A DNA stretch of 64,000 nt, from contig NC_068567.1 in assembly GCF_025698545.1 (NCBI RefSeq), forward strand, positions 4,278,001-4,342,000. Reading direction: 5' to 3'. This stretch comes from Gossypium raimondii (lineage: Eukaryota > Streptophyta > Magnoliopsida > Malvales > Malvaceae). The position numbers and the translations under genes are program-made. Positions 12,003-23,259 of the stretch are shown piece by piece (positions within the stretch are counted from its first letter, which is position 1; the number at the start of each line of letters is the position of its first letter). The notes beneath the pieces were generated by a model. That model did no database searches. It was not told the origin of the DNA and saw only the letters and a list, made by a program, of their open reading frames with translations.

Positions 12003-13975
12003 TTAAGCTCCAATAACCTCAGGGGTAGGTTCAGCCATGGTTTCATCCGCAGGCCTCTCTATTTTCACACCAACATCTTCAGAGTAATCACCATGAACCT
12101 AATTGAAAAACAAATAAATTAATCAAAGGCACAACAATTGCAGGCATGGTTTGAGATCTTAATCACCATTGGAAAAAGCATGATACTATAAATCAGAGAA
12201 ACATACCTCCATTAACTTCCCAAGATCAAACTTTGGAGCCTTCAAAATTTTGACTTTGCGGATGAACACATTCTGCAATGGATAGATGCTAGATGTTGCC
12301 TTCTCGATTTCTTTTCCAATCATCTCCGGGATGAACTTTTGAACCAATTCCTTCAAATCGCACGATGTAGCCTGAGCAGTCATTATCTCCCTCATCTTTC
12401 GGCGTATCTGGAAAACAAAGGCAACTTCATCATGGGATTGTGCATAACAAATGTCTCCAAGGCATGCAAAGGGAGCACTATAATTACCTGTCTAATCTGG
12501 CTGGATTGTGCATAACATGTCCTCTTAACCTGGTTTGGGCGCCTCTTGGTGAAACCAATGCAGAACATTCTCAGAGTGTAATTATCAGTTGTCTTCACAT
12601 CCACGTGAGCTTCTATTAATGTTTGCCATTTCCGAACCAATGACCTCAGTTTGTCAGTTGTAAAATTCATTCCCTGCATATTTGTTAATTTGTTACGACA
12701 TGCAACATTGGAATAATGGTGTAAATAAAGATATTTATATCTATCATACCCAGAAGTTGGTCAAAACATTCTTTCCTTGAACATCTTCAGCTCTCAAACG
12801 AATCTTTCTGTAAGCATGATCCTCATCACCGCCTTGAAGATCAGCCAGTGAAACCTCAAACACACGGTGTTTGAGTCCTTCTGAAGCAATCTGTCGATAA
12901 AATAGCCAAGTACAAACCATATTAAGTCATAGGAATCAAATCCTAACGGTATGTTAAGCAAATTTATTAAGCAAGCAAAGTTAAATATCAATAAGAGTTT
13001 CCTTCATACACACAATATGAGTACAAATAACTCGTGAAGTTACTTAAGTGACAAAAATATTGAAGCCGACTAAGAACACAAGACCGAAAAGCACAACAAA
13101 CAAGTTTTGAGTTTTTCAACAAATGATTCCCTTGGAAGGTAATTGAAGTCTCTTTCTAGAATTCCTAGCAGCAGGAACCGTTGCATCTTCCACTAAGAAG
13201 CCTCCCAAAGTGCAAGGACAACATGAAACTAAAACTCGGTACCAGACGCAAGATTTAACCATTCAATTGAGAACATTAAGCATTAAATAGCCAAATTCCT
13301 TAATATAACATATTATGCTTTTAAAACAAAGGAAAAAAAGAAGAAGTAAATTCAGCATTTCAGCTAACAAAAAGAAACCTCAATATAAGAATGGCTGGCT
13401 CAAATGGAATTCCCACATTTCATACAAACAAAACAAACAACATTAAACTTCCATTATCATCATTATTGCAAAGCTAAAACAAAGATTCTAAGCACTAAGC
13501 TAGTTTTCCAATGTAATCTAAATAAAACCCAGTTTCTCCACAGGTTTAATATATACAAAATTCTCACATACAAAGGCATTTCCAAAGGTGTAAAGAAATT
13601 ATTAAGAACCAACCTTGGTACCCTGAGTACGGGTAACGAGAGTCTTCCCCACATTTCTGGAAGTAAAAACTGATGGAGCCTTGATATCATACCAATCTTT
13701 CTTAGCAAATGGATCAGCTCTAAAAGAAAAACCCCACAACAAAATCAGAATTTAACCGACCTATCATTTTATAAAATGCCCAAAGCATATTTGAAGATAA
13801 AATCAAATGAAAAAAAAACTTATGTACTCACGCCTTCTTCTTTCCTCCCTTCTTTCCCTTGGAAATCCTCTTGTTCTTCCTGCATTACAACACGAAACAA
13901 ATGAGATTCAAGAAAAGAAGCAAATCCCATTTGAATCAAAACCGTAAAATGAAGAAATGAATACCCGACGGCCAT
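12003..13975 (-). CDS. RPS3A: 40S ribosomal protein S3a (eS1), intact copy
   Basis: Exons on the minus strand: 13975-13965, 13879-13832, 13719-13614, 12890-12750, 12673-12488, 12407-12207 and 12098-12003. They splice to 789 nt, 262 aa, the normal plant S3a length. The product begins [31 protein letters not shown], includes [57 protein letters not shown] and [29 protein letters not shown], and ends EPTPEVIGA. It is an rRNA-binding protein of the small subunit head/platform region near the mRNA exit in the cytosolic ribosome. The first exon is only 11 nt (ATG GCC GTC GG), a frequent layout for ribosomal protein genes. It is the functional partner of the pseudogene at 6962-8828 and very probably an expressed gene. 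Confidence 0.97.
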
Positions 13976-14044
13976 GGTTGAAGCTCTCTGCTGGTTAGCT
14001 ACAAAGGAGAAAGAGAGCAGACTGCTGGTAAACCTGGGAAAGAT

Positions 14045-14085
14045 TTCAAAACCCTATTTTTCGTTATCTTAGCTTATATAACTCA
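14045..14085 (-). promoter_or_regulatory. Putative S3a promoter: telobox and TATA box
   Basis: On the plus strand AAACCCTAT (about 14048-14056) is a telobox, common close to the start of plant ribosomal protein genes. About 20 bp further upstream, on the gene strand, is GTTATATAAG (about 14073-14082), a TATA-like motif some 100 bp before the ATG. In the pseudogene copy the telobox reads AAAGCCCTG (8898-8906), and the roughly 20-bp block holding the TATA motif is absent. Confidence 0.6.
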
Positions 14086-14515
14086 TTTTGATGGATTGCT
14101 TTTATGAATCCAAAGGGTTGGGTTCTTAAAATAATTTAGACCTAAAACATTTAAGGATTCGGGCTTTACAATTTTGTTGTGCAGAACTGGACCAGGTTCA
14201 GACTTTGAGCCACTACCTTAGCCCCATATTAATCATTTTAGGTTGTATGGTATGGATGACCTTTAGAGTTGTCTATAGATCGAGTGGTTTGCTTGTTCGG
14301 TTGGTTTGACTCGATTTGAGTTGGGTCCTTATGAATATTAATATAAAAATATATATCGTTTTATTTTTTTTAAATTAATATGGGTTTTTGAACAGATCAG
14401 GTTGAGTTGGTGTTGAAACGTTTTTTTAATCGAGCTTCAGTTCAACTTGACCCATAAACACCTCAGATAACAATGGATTGAGGTCTTGTATTTGTATGAA
14501 TGTTGAAAATATATT

Positions 14516-15379
14516 TGTTGATAAGGTTATATTATGGGATAATTATTGAAGAAAATTCAAGAGATAATTTGATATTATATTAGAGAAGCGCCTGTCGCTT
14601 TTTAGCCTATAAATAGAATGTTGTGCCACATATATGGTTGTGTTTTTGGCTGGTTTTTTGTGTATCTTTTACTTAGTATTTTTTGCGCTTTTTTGTTAGG
14701 CTTATAAATGAGGCTATTTGGGTGAGTGATTGTAACAAGTTAGGGTTATCTATTGAGGTTGCAATGACTTATATTGTGTAAAGGTAGACTGAGCTTTAAC
14801 CAATAGGTTACTAGATCGATTATTAAATAAATCATTAACTGAATGAGACTTCAAAAATAGGATTTTTTTCGAATTGCATTAACAAAATTTTTGTACCTAT
14901 TTCTCTCCTCTTATTTACTTCTTATATTTTATTCGAACTTGTGTTCAAACATCTATGTAAACACGTGTTTGAACATCAAATTGGATAGAGAACAAACTAA
15001 GATTCTAACAACTACAAATCGAAAAAATTAATAATGTGATCCCAAGTTTTATGGGTAAAGTTGCTACCCAAAATTTGTAGGTAGCCTCTTTTACTAGATA
15101 AACCGTACCATACCAAACCTAATACCAAATGATAAATGCCATTGATAGATTCAGAGTTTCATGTGGCAACCATGATCCATGCACATGTCTTCCCCATTCC
15201 ACTGCCTATAATTGAGCAGCTGCATACCCATTAATTAGGCAGCCATGTAAAGAAAAATATCTAAAAGCTAAATTCAAACCATAACTCTGTAATCTAGCAA
15301 AAGAATAACTCTCATTCTCACATGATAAGTTCAATTTCATTTGGAAATGTCAACCGTTTGTGTATTGGTAAAAATATTT
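14516..15379. other. Intergenic, nothing recognised
   Basis: AT-rich single-copy-looking DNA. No open frame with recognisable similarity and no clear element ends. Confidence 0.5.
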
Positions 15380-15615
15380 TTAGGAGGAATCGAAATTAAA
15401 TTTTAATTTTTATGATAGTAAAAATGTAATTTTATCATTTGAATAGCTTATATTTTTATAAATTTTAAATGATTAAATCAATTTTTTATCATTTTTAGGG
15501 GGGCAAAAGTGTAAGTTTACATTTACTAATTTAAAATTTTAAAAATTTTAAAAGGCCTAAATAGAAAATTTTCCATTTTAGGGGGGTCGGACCCCTGCCA
15601 GCCCCCTTGGTAATG
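15380..15615 (+). repeat. Dispersed repeat family B, copy 1
   Basis: About 240 bp with the order: GAAATTAAATTTTAAT, GTAAAAATGTAATTTTATCATTT, AGCTTATATTTTTATAAATTTTAAATGATTAAATCAA, ATTTTTAGGGGGGCAAAAGTG, and finally CCATTTTAGGGGGGTCGGACCCCTGCC. The same order recurs at 16735, 24340 and (inverted) 36545. Not identified; a short non-autonomous element or the end of a larger one. Confidence 0.7.
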
Positions 15616-16056
15616 CCCATGTTTGTGTAATCAAACAAAGGGTCTATTTAATTGGGATCTCTATAAACATATTCAAGGATATTTGAATATGATGAGATGT
15701 TAATAAGGCGATTCATTATTTAATTTTGAACAGTATTTTCTTATGCAAACTGATTCACTTAAGAGTTTTCGATGTTGATTCAAGTAATACTAATGATGTG
15801 GAAAGACTTAAGAACGAGTGTAATGGGTAAACTTTGTGACTTGAGACTTAATTTATCTTTCAGTTTCTTTTTCTTTTTTTATGAACTTTAAGAATAACTA
15901 CGTAATGATATGCTCATGACATGGGTGAAAAAGATTCATATAATAAATCTATTAAAAAATATAAAATCAAATATGACTTCAGTTGAAACGATAAAGTTGA
16001 GATAGTGAACAACGTAATGTTTAGATTTAAATATCGTGATTCTAATTATGCATATA

Positions 16057-16288
16057 CTCCCTTTGTCTTACTAAATTGACACATTTTGACTTTTAATGAT
16101 TTTTTTTCCAAAATTGAACTATTGTTATTTAAATTTACTTATAGTTAAAATTTTGAAAAAAAATATATTATAAAACTTTCATTAAAATAGTTTTAAACAT
16201 ATTTTTATAAATTTTAATTAATTAAAATATTTAAAATAATTTATGTTAAAGCTAAACAAATTTGACTTTTTATTATGACAGGAAAGAG
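16057..16288 (+). mobile_element. Stowaway-like (Tc1/mariner) MITE
   Basis: Ends CTCCCTTTGTCTTACTAAATTG and, inverted, CTCTTTCCTGTCATAATAAAAAG, flanked by TA on both sides (16055-16056 and 16289-16290). The CTCCCT... terminus, the TA duplication, the 232-bp size and the AT-rich centre with internal inverted homology match the Stowaway superfamily. Confidence 0.75.
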
Positions 16289-16734
16289 TACAATTTTTAA
16301 ATTTATCAAAATATAAAACGACATAAATACGCTGTAATTACTTATTATTTTGTAATAACATAACAATATAGATAAACTTATACATTAGTTATTGACTTAC
16401 ACAATGCCTACTTTTAGTCATCAACCTTCCAACCCTTAAATCGAAAGAAAATGCGTGTTTAAACACACTCAAAATCACATTTTTAGTTGTTGTAATAACA
16501 ATACTACCAATTGAATAAGACTCAACCGACATTTAATTATTATTTTTAATTTCAGCTTTGTGGGTATGAAACTATTTTTAAATATAAAATATGCTTACCC
16601 TTCCTATTGAATTAAATTCCACTATTACAAAATAATAAAATTTATTTGTTATGATCTCTAGCAAGATTTTTTTTAGAAACAAAGCAAGATAATTAATTAT
16701 TTAATTGTATATATATAAAAGACGAAGTCAGAAT

Positions 16735-16965
16735 TTGTTTGGAGCGAAATTAAATTGTATATTTTTACTATAGTAAAATGTAATTTTATCATTTTAATAG
16801 CTTATATCTTTATAAATTTTAAATGATTAAATCAAATTTTTATCATTTTCGGGAGGTCAAAATGCATTTTTACAATTACTAAAAATCTTAAGGGGTATAA
16901 ATAAAAAAATTTCCATTTTAAGGACAATTGGCCCTGCCAACCCCTAGATTCGTCGCTATATATAT
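16735..16965 (+). repeat. Dispersed repeat family B, copy 2
   Basis: Same motif order as copy 1, ending CCATTTTAAGGACAATTGGCCCTGCC; slightly shorter in the middle. Confidence 0.65.
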
Positions 16966-17054
16966 TTTCGATTAATAACTCTTGGATGGTTTTGTTTTCC
17001 TCTCAAACAATCACAAAAACCTTGCAAAACCTTGCAAAAGGTTAAAATAAAGGC

Positions 17055-17360
17055 TTAAAGAAAACCTTATTATTTAGTCCTTTAAATTTTAAAAATTAAA
17101 ATTTCCTACTTTTTCAATTTTAAATTTCTAGTCGAATTAATCTCATTAGTAAATTCTAATATTTATTTTCAGTCAATCATATGCCATGTCATATGAGTAC
17201 GGCCTAAAAAAATTTTAATTTGATAAATTTTGACAAAATATAATTTTAACGATTGAACTGAGTTTTTAAATAAAAAAGCCTAATTTTAAACTTTTTTTTT
17301 AAGTACAGGGACTAATATAAATAATTTTTAAAATATAGGGACTAACAGCACATTTTAACC
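17055..17360. repeat. Fold-back repeat of the 'TTAGTCC...GGGACTAA' type
   Basis: Starts near TTATTTAGTCCTTTAAATTTTAAAAATTAAAATTT and ends with AAATATAGGGACTAACAGCACATTTTAACC, i.e. the ends are partly inverted copies. Related in style to the elements at 24642 and 54845. It lies just upstream of the EGF-like gene. Confidence 0.45.
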
Positions 17361-17591
17361 GTTCAAAACCATGCTTTGAATTGAACCTCCAACCACGACA
17401 ACAACCATGGACTGATGAGTTAAACCGAGTTAAGCCACGTAATAATCTCAACTTATAAAATTCTCAATTTCCAGCAAGTAAGGCGCCGTCCATTTGCAGA
17501 AACCTCTTCCAACTCTCTTAAAACTCAATAAATTTTCTTCTTCTTTTTTTGTTTTTTGTTGTATTTGTATTCTCTCATCAATATCCTTTGC

Positions 17592-19172
17592 ATGTTTCTA
17601 CCAATGTCTTCTCTCAAAACCCTTGCTTTCCTTTCAATCTTTCTTCTTTTGCATCTTAAGATTGCCAAAACTGACTTTCTATCCCCACTTTTATCACCCT
17701 TATTTGGTTTGTTCCTTTCCCATTCCATTCTTTTCCTTAATATTTCCTTTTTAGATGAAAAATTAATGTCTTTGAGATCTTTGGGTCTTTCTTTAACTTG
17801 GGGTTTTTCTTAAATTTTAAAGTTTTTTTATGGTTGCAGATGATGTATGCAAAGAAGTGGAATGTGGCAGAGGAAAATGCAAGCCATCTATTAATGGAAC
17901 ATTGCCTTTTTATATATGTGAATGTGATCCTGGTTGGAAGCAAACCTTTTCTGATAAAGATGATCATGCTCATCTCAAGTTCCTCCCTTGCATTGTTCCC
18001 AATTGTAATTAATCTCCTTAACTTCTTTGTTTATTGCTTTTGATTTTGTGTATGTTCGTATCATGAATGTGAATTTGTCACTCATTTGATGATGATGTGC
18101 AATGGGATCTTGTAGATTTTTTAGCTTTAGAAATTAGAAATGGTCTAGGGGTGGTTGTGTGATTACATCATGTGAAGAATGTTAGTATTTTGCTATTTTA
18201 ATTTAACATAATAGCATTGATTTCGGATTGAGATATGCTGCTAAATGATAAAGATTTAGATTTGATAAGCATAATTAAAGTTGGTGATGGATGCCAGTCA
18301 CACCCAAATTCATCACAAGATTGAGTGTCATAATGGTGAGGACCAAATGTTTGTCAATATGTGTGATTGTAATATCTTAGCTAAGTCAAAGATTGCTGAT
18401 CCGAAGATTTGACTGTTTAATCTAACGATTGTTAAACCATAGCTATCGAATTATTTCGGGTTTGGGTTTTCTTTTAGGTTCGATGAACAATGTTTGTTCG
18501 GCAGCTCCATCCCCGGCGCAAGAGAAGGCATCCGATACAGATCAGTCTGCCTTTGACAGTAAGTTGTGTACTGTTTATGCTTTTGCGTTTGGTCATTTGT
18601 TATCGTTTCTTAATGCTGAACGCAGTACTTTGTCTCCGTTTTTCAGTCTGCAAATGGACTAATTGTGGAGGTGGGTCGTGCAACAAGACGTCACCATTTA
18701 CGTATGATTGTCGATGTTCAGAGGGTTACTTTAATCTTCTTAATGTCTCTGCCTTCCCATGTTACAAAGAATGTAAGAACATACTTTTATTTATAGCTAG
18801 CAGAAATCTATATAGGATGCTGTGTAACTCAGGATTTCTGGTTTTCAAACCGGTATTCCGGAAGATTGCTGATTGAGTTCGAACTTTGTGGTTTTTCCAG
18901 GTGCAATTGGATTGGACTGTGCTAACCTCGGGATCTCGTTGACGAATAAGTCTACTCCCGTAACACCAACACCATCAACATCTCAAAACGACGTTAACCA
19001 AGGTAAAACCGGGCTTGTTATGATCTTAAACTCTTGATGATGCATACAATGCTTGCATGAATAAACAAAAATAACCGATTTCTATTTTTTTTCCCTTTCA
19101 GCTTGCTTGAAGCTGTTAGGAACTTGGCATTGGGTCATAGTATTGGTATTGTTGTTGGCTATGGTTGCTTGA
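17592..19172 (+). CDS. Small secreted/anchored EGF-like cysteine-rich protein
   Basis: Six exons: 17592-17706, 17840-18004, 18478-18558, 18647-18772, 18901-19002 and 19102-19172, all GT-AG and all phase-1 junctions, giving 219 aa. A second in-frame ATG at 17604 would give 215 aa. Residues 1 to about 28 form a signal peptide (MSSLKTLAFLSIFLLLHLKIAKT). Two cysteine-rich modules follow: DDVCKEVECGRGKC...YICECDPGW and ICKWTNCGGGSCNKTSPFTYDCRCSEGYF...CYKEC, each with EGF-like CxC spacing. Several N-glycosylation sequons (NGT, NKT, NVS) are present. A Thr/Pro/Ser-rich stretch (TPVTPTPSTS) then leads to a hydrophobic C-terminus (WVIVLVLLLAMVA) that may be a GPI-attachment signal or membrane anchor. 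It is likely displayed at the plasma membrane or cell wall; the function is unknown to me. A TATA-like ACTTATAAAA lies near 17451. The uniform phase-1 introns allow modular exon shuffling. Confidence 0.88.
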
Positions 19173-19610
19173 TTTGTATAGATTTTTAACTCATGCACTA
19201 CTTTGCCCTCTCGAATTCGAAGAGGACATTAAGCTTTTAAGCCCCCTCAAATCTGTAACCTCTAAGCTCCCTCGAATCTGCAACCTCTTAGAATGCGTAC
19301 ATTGGAGTTGATATTTCAATTGGCTTATGGGATGGTAGAGTTAGATATTATGTTTCAATGTAAAAATGTTCATTTCATATCAATAAGTATTTATGAGATT
19401 ATGGCTCATTTTTTCTAGTTCATTATCCGGACTAGGGATGACAATAGAGCCAGACAAGTGTGTTTGCTCGCCTTATCTCGACTTGAGCTTTACTTTTATA
19501 ATTACATCTTCCTGAACTTTATAATAAATTCTAACACTCAGTTCTGATCCCGAAATGATGTCTTTGATGTTGCCAAACATCTCAATCCACCCATCTAAAA
19601 AAAGAAAAAG

Positions 19611-19999
19611 AGAACTATACTTAAGGTCACTAAACTATTAGTAGCTTTATATTCTGATCACTCAACTTTAAAAAGTTACAAAATGGTGATTAAACTATTT
19701 GAAAGTTTTCATTTAAGTCACTGGACTGTTAAGTTTTTTTTATGAAGTCCAACTAGTAAATTCCAAATGACTGTTCAATGATTGATATGGTAAATTAGTA
19801 CCTATTGACAAGTAAAAGAACATATTTTAGATCCAAATTGATTTGACAATCAATGTCAAACAACGGAGACGAAAGTTGTTTGGATTTTAATTCACGGATT
19901 CTTAACTTTCAAATAGCTCGGTAACTATTTTATAACATTTTAAAGTTAAGTGATCAAAGTGTAAACTTACTAACAATTTAATGACATTAGGTAGAATTT
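19611..19999. mobile_element. Fold-back MITE with ~95-bp inverted arms
   Basis: The left arm (19611-19708: GTCACTAAACTATTAGTAG ... GATCACTCAACTTTAAAAAGTTA ... ACTATTTGAAAG) is mirrored by the right arm (19908-19999: CTTTCAAATAGCT ... TAACATTTTAAAGTTAAGTGATC ... CTAACAATTTAATGACATTAGG). Arms are roughly three-quarters identical by eye. The loop is about 200 bp. No coding capacity. Confidence 0.65.
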
Positions 20000-20304
20000 G
20001 CCCAAAAAATTACAAACTGAACCCAATGTATTCTAGACCCAAAATTGTACTAAGTTGTTCAATTTAGCCCAATTTTAAGAAGAACAAAAAGAAAGTATTA
20101 GGCCGAAACAATTGGGTAATTGGACCTAGTGGGCTTTATAGAATTGTCTTCTACGACGTACCAATTATTCGCAGCAATGTAGATCTAATAGGTTGTAAAT
20201 TTCAATATATAGAATAATTATTTTTAAAAAGGGATTTCTTGGGTTTTGTTCTATTGATTTTTTTAATAATAAAATACTATACCATAATTTTTTTAGTCAA
20301 TTGA

Positions 20305-20455
20305 TGGTGATTTTGGATGGGCGGTGCGTTTACCTGCGATTAGTGTAAAAACAGCGGTGGCGGTGAGATTAGATACTGTAGCGAAACTGTAGCGTGAGAC
20401 AAAAAGTAAGCTAAACGCACCGCACCACACCCAATCGCCCATCCAAACCCACCAT
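20305..20455. mobile_element. Harbinger/Tourist-like MITE
   Basis: Inverted ends GGTGATTTTGGATGGGCG and GGTGGGTTTGGATGGGCG enclose about 110 bp with GCGTTTA...AGCTAAACGC. It is clearly related to the 138-bp element at 28058, which has a clean TAA duplication. The target duplication of this copy is not readable. It directly abuts a SINE-like copy. Confidence 0.6.
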
Positions 20456-20459
20456 GAGT

Positions 20460-20605
20460 CTTAATTCGATTTGCTTGGATATTGTTGTTAATGCAGGAGG
20501 ATATGGGTTCGAGTGCGTTAAAGTGTATTATCCTCTTATTTATGGGTTGGAGAGGGGCTATAGATAATTCTAAGTATTGTCTCAAAAATAACAGATATAA
20601 TCGAA
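20460..20605 (+). repeat. SINE-like family D, copy 1
   Basis: Shares with the other copies the order TTGTTGTTAATGCAGGAGG, ATATGGGTTCGAGTGCG (box-B-like), TATTATCCTCTTATTTATGGG, GGGGCTATAGATAATTCTAAG and TATTGTCTCAAAAA. The upstream TTCGATTTGCTTGGAT is a weak box A. Confidence 0.65.
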
Positions 20606-20619
20606 AACTATAACGAAAT

Positions 20620-21410
20620 TATTAAAAAAATAATAAAAGAAAACTATATTTTTTTCAAAAATAGTATAGTATAACTTATTTCCACTTTTTAACAATCATG
20701 TATGTTACCATGAAAAGAATTAGACCTTTCTCGGAATGGGACAATGGTTTTAAGATTAGTGCAAAAATACCAAATTATGTCGTGCAATATCTACGGTTAA
20801 TTGCGTAAATGGTCCTTATACTTTATCATTTTTTAATGTTGTATTTTTGCTTTAAAATATTTATTTATGTATAGTATTAGCTCGAATTTAGTTTGACCCG
20901 TGGATCTTAAATTTTTTCAAATCTATCAATATTAATAAATAGCTAATTTAAGCTCGTTTTATATTCGCACGTATTATTTTAAGTTTCTTTTTACAAGAAA
21001 AGTTATTTTCTTTAATATTTAATTTTTTTAAATATAAACAACTTAACATATATTTTATTGATTATATTACAGTATTATTATATATTTAAAAAAATTATAT
21101 TTTAATGAAAAAAAGGGAATTATATATATATATATTTTTTAGGGTATAAACATTGAATGGTGGGGAATGGGATGGCCTATCTTAGCTAGCATCCACTAGG
21201 TTAAGGAATCGTCTAAAATTGGATAATACCACTGCTAATGGTTTATTTCTTTATCTACAGCCAAGTTCTAAACCCCATTTTGGCCCCATCAACTTCAATT
21301 AGGCATTTATTTTCTCATTTGTTGCTATTTTATGTGCTGCTAATTAAAAATGCAATATAACCCTAAAACAATGATGAATTGGGGAATAAAAAAAAAAGGG
21401 GTTTCTCAAA
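20620..21410. other. AT-rich intergenic, nothing recognised
   Basis: No gene or well-defined element; a (TA)n run lies near 21121-21135. Confidence 0.5.
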
Positions 21411-21414
21411 TTTT

Positions 21415-21570
21415 ATTGAGTATTAGTTCGATTGGCATACATATTATTGTCAATGGAGGAGGATGTGGGTTTGAGTACACTGAAGCTTATTATCCTCCTA
21501 TTTATGGGCTGAAGAAGGGCTATATATAATTATAAGTATTGTGTTAAAAAAAAGACAGATATTATCAAAA
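21415..21570 (+). repeat. SINE-like family D, copy 2 (best preserved)
   Basis: GAGTATTAGTTCGATTGGCAT resembles a tRNA box A (TAGCTCAGTTGGCAT), followed by TCAATGGAGGAGGATGTGGG, TTTGAGTACACTGAAGC (box B), TTATTATCCTCCTATTTATGGG, AAGAAGGGCTATATATAATT and GTATTGTGTTAAAAAAAAGACAG. The layout suggests a tRNA-derived SINE of about 150 bp. Copies also occur at 20460, 23125, 36160 (+) and at 30455, 48860 (-). Confidence 0.7.
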
Positions 21571-21574
21571 TCTA

Positions 21575-22415
21575 TTTGAATTAAACTTCGAGTTCGAGAA
21601 ATTGAAATATTAAAGTTTAAATTTGAATTATATGGTGTAGCAGGGAATTAATGGGAAGACATTGATTGAAAATGAATGTGTTGACCCATTTTAAATGTGC
21701 ATGTAATAGATATACATGAAATTAATACTCCTTTTGTGAAGAAGATGGAGTTTCATAAAAGAAAAAGAAAAAAATCAAATTATGAGATAAGATAATGTGA
21801 GAATGTGATGTTTGTTGTCCACTCACCAGCATTCACATCTGATCTCCCTTGATCTTGTTTTGGGCCTTAATTATGAATTGGACCAACCTTTGTTGGCTCT
21901 AAATAATTGACATTACAGGTTTAGCGATAAATTTGTGCGGATTTTTAGTTGATTAGTACGAGATTTAGTAAATATTTTTTCATTCTTTTATTGTGATGTA
22001 TTGCTCTTTAGGCATTCGAATTTTAAATTTAGTTTTCAAATCCAACAAGTAGAGAACTAAATTTCTAAAGAGTGCATACCAACAAGTATTGAGCGGTGAT
22101 AAGACACATTGCGTTTTAAAGAGAGAACTCAAGTTCAAACACGGAAGATGACATTATGGAAGGGACCGCCACAAACCCAGAATAATTAATTTTTATGGAC
22201 CATAAAACCGACCTGAAAAGTACTATAATACTAATGCATATATTAACACTACTTAACCAAAATCTTTCAGAAGTGCATGTCCATTCCCCATTCATTAAAA
22301 CCTTTCAATAATGCAAATTTAGAATAGTTGGTGACCAAGAAGAGAGAAAGATCAAATGGTGCCCTTAATCAAAGATTCCATTGATATTGAAATGGAAATT
22401 AAGGAGAGGGAAGGT
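21575..22415. other. Intergenic, nothing certain
   Basis: No gene. Near 22085-22145 GAGCGGTGATAAGACACA...CAAGTTCAAACACGG looks like another degenerate tRNA-related repeat, too weak to call. Confidence 0.4.
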
Positions 22416-22417
22416 AG

Positions 22418-22452
22418 TATTTGGTATTTGGTATTTGGTATTTGGTATTTGG
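22418..22452. repeat. (GTATTTG)n heptamer minisatellite
   Basis: Five consecutive GTATTTG units, then GGGGGACG. The following DNA to 23120 holds poly-A runs and (GA)n but no gene. Confidence 0.85.
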
Positions 22453-23124
22453 GGGACGTGGGAGCTTAGTAAAAGAGAGAGAGAGAGCAATTGTATTTGT
22501 TTTTAATTTCATATATCCAAAAAAAAAAAATTGTAGGGTCACCATTGTCATCCACAAACAAAAGGGGTTTTTTTTTAAAATAAAAATAAAAATTGGTACA
22601 AAAATAATGAAATTTTGTGAAGCAATTTCAATGGACTTCCTTGAGCTTGAAAGTTGGTGGTGGGTTTTAATCTCCATTTAATTCCTACTTCTATTCATTT
22701 GCTTATGCCATTGTCCCCATCTCATCATTTCCATTTCCCCTAAACCTATGCAAAAAAGAAAAAAAGTAGTAATTTTTAAAATATAATGAAGATGATCCAT
22801 ATCATTAGTATATAATTATACTAGGTTACTTTTATACTTTTTTTTTACTCATTTACTATATTTTTCATAAATTGTTTCGTTTATAGGTTGAAAGTTTCAG
22901 GATAATAATTAAACGTTAAATCGAATTTAATTTCACTTTGTGAAATTTTAATTTGTATGAAGTGGTGGTTAAAGTTTTTATCGGACACCGTTACAAGTTC
23001 AAACCAGATTATTATTTAAAAATTAGTTATGAAAGTAAAATAATTTTTTTGGATGAGTAAAAAAGTAAAATAAAATTGCTTGTAAATGTAAGGAAAAATC
23101 TTGATTATTATAATATAAAAACAA

Positions 23125-23255
23125 ACTCTTCAACATTATTGTCAATATAGGAGGAAGTGAGTTTGAGTGTGCTGAAACGCATTATACTCCTATTTATAGG
23201 TTGGGGAAGGACTATGGGTAATTCTAAACATTGTGTCAAAAAGAGTAGATTTCAT
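23125..23255 (+). repeat. SINE-like family D, copy 3
   Basis: ATTGTCAATATAGGAGGAAGTG, AGTTTGAGTGTGCTGAAACGC, ATTATACTCCTATTTATAGG, GGAAGGACTATGGGTAATTC and CATTGTGTCAAAAAGAG align with the family order. Confidence 0.65.
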
Positions 23256-23259
23256 TAAA

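Larger units (their letters stand above)
12003..14515. repeat. Segmental tandem duplication, distal unit (partner 6962-9300)
   Basis: Same orientation and gene structure as the proximal unit, with the intact S3a gene. Upstream homology with the proximal unit fades after about 14512. Confidence 0.85.
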
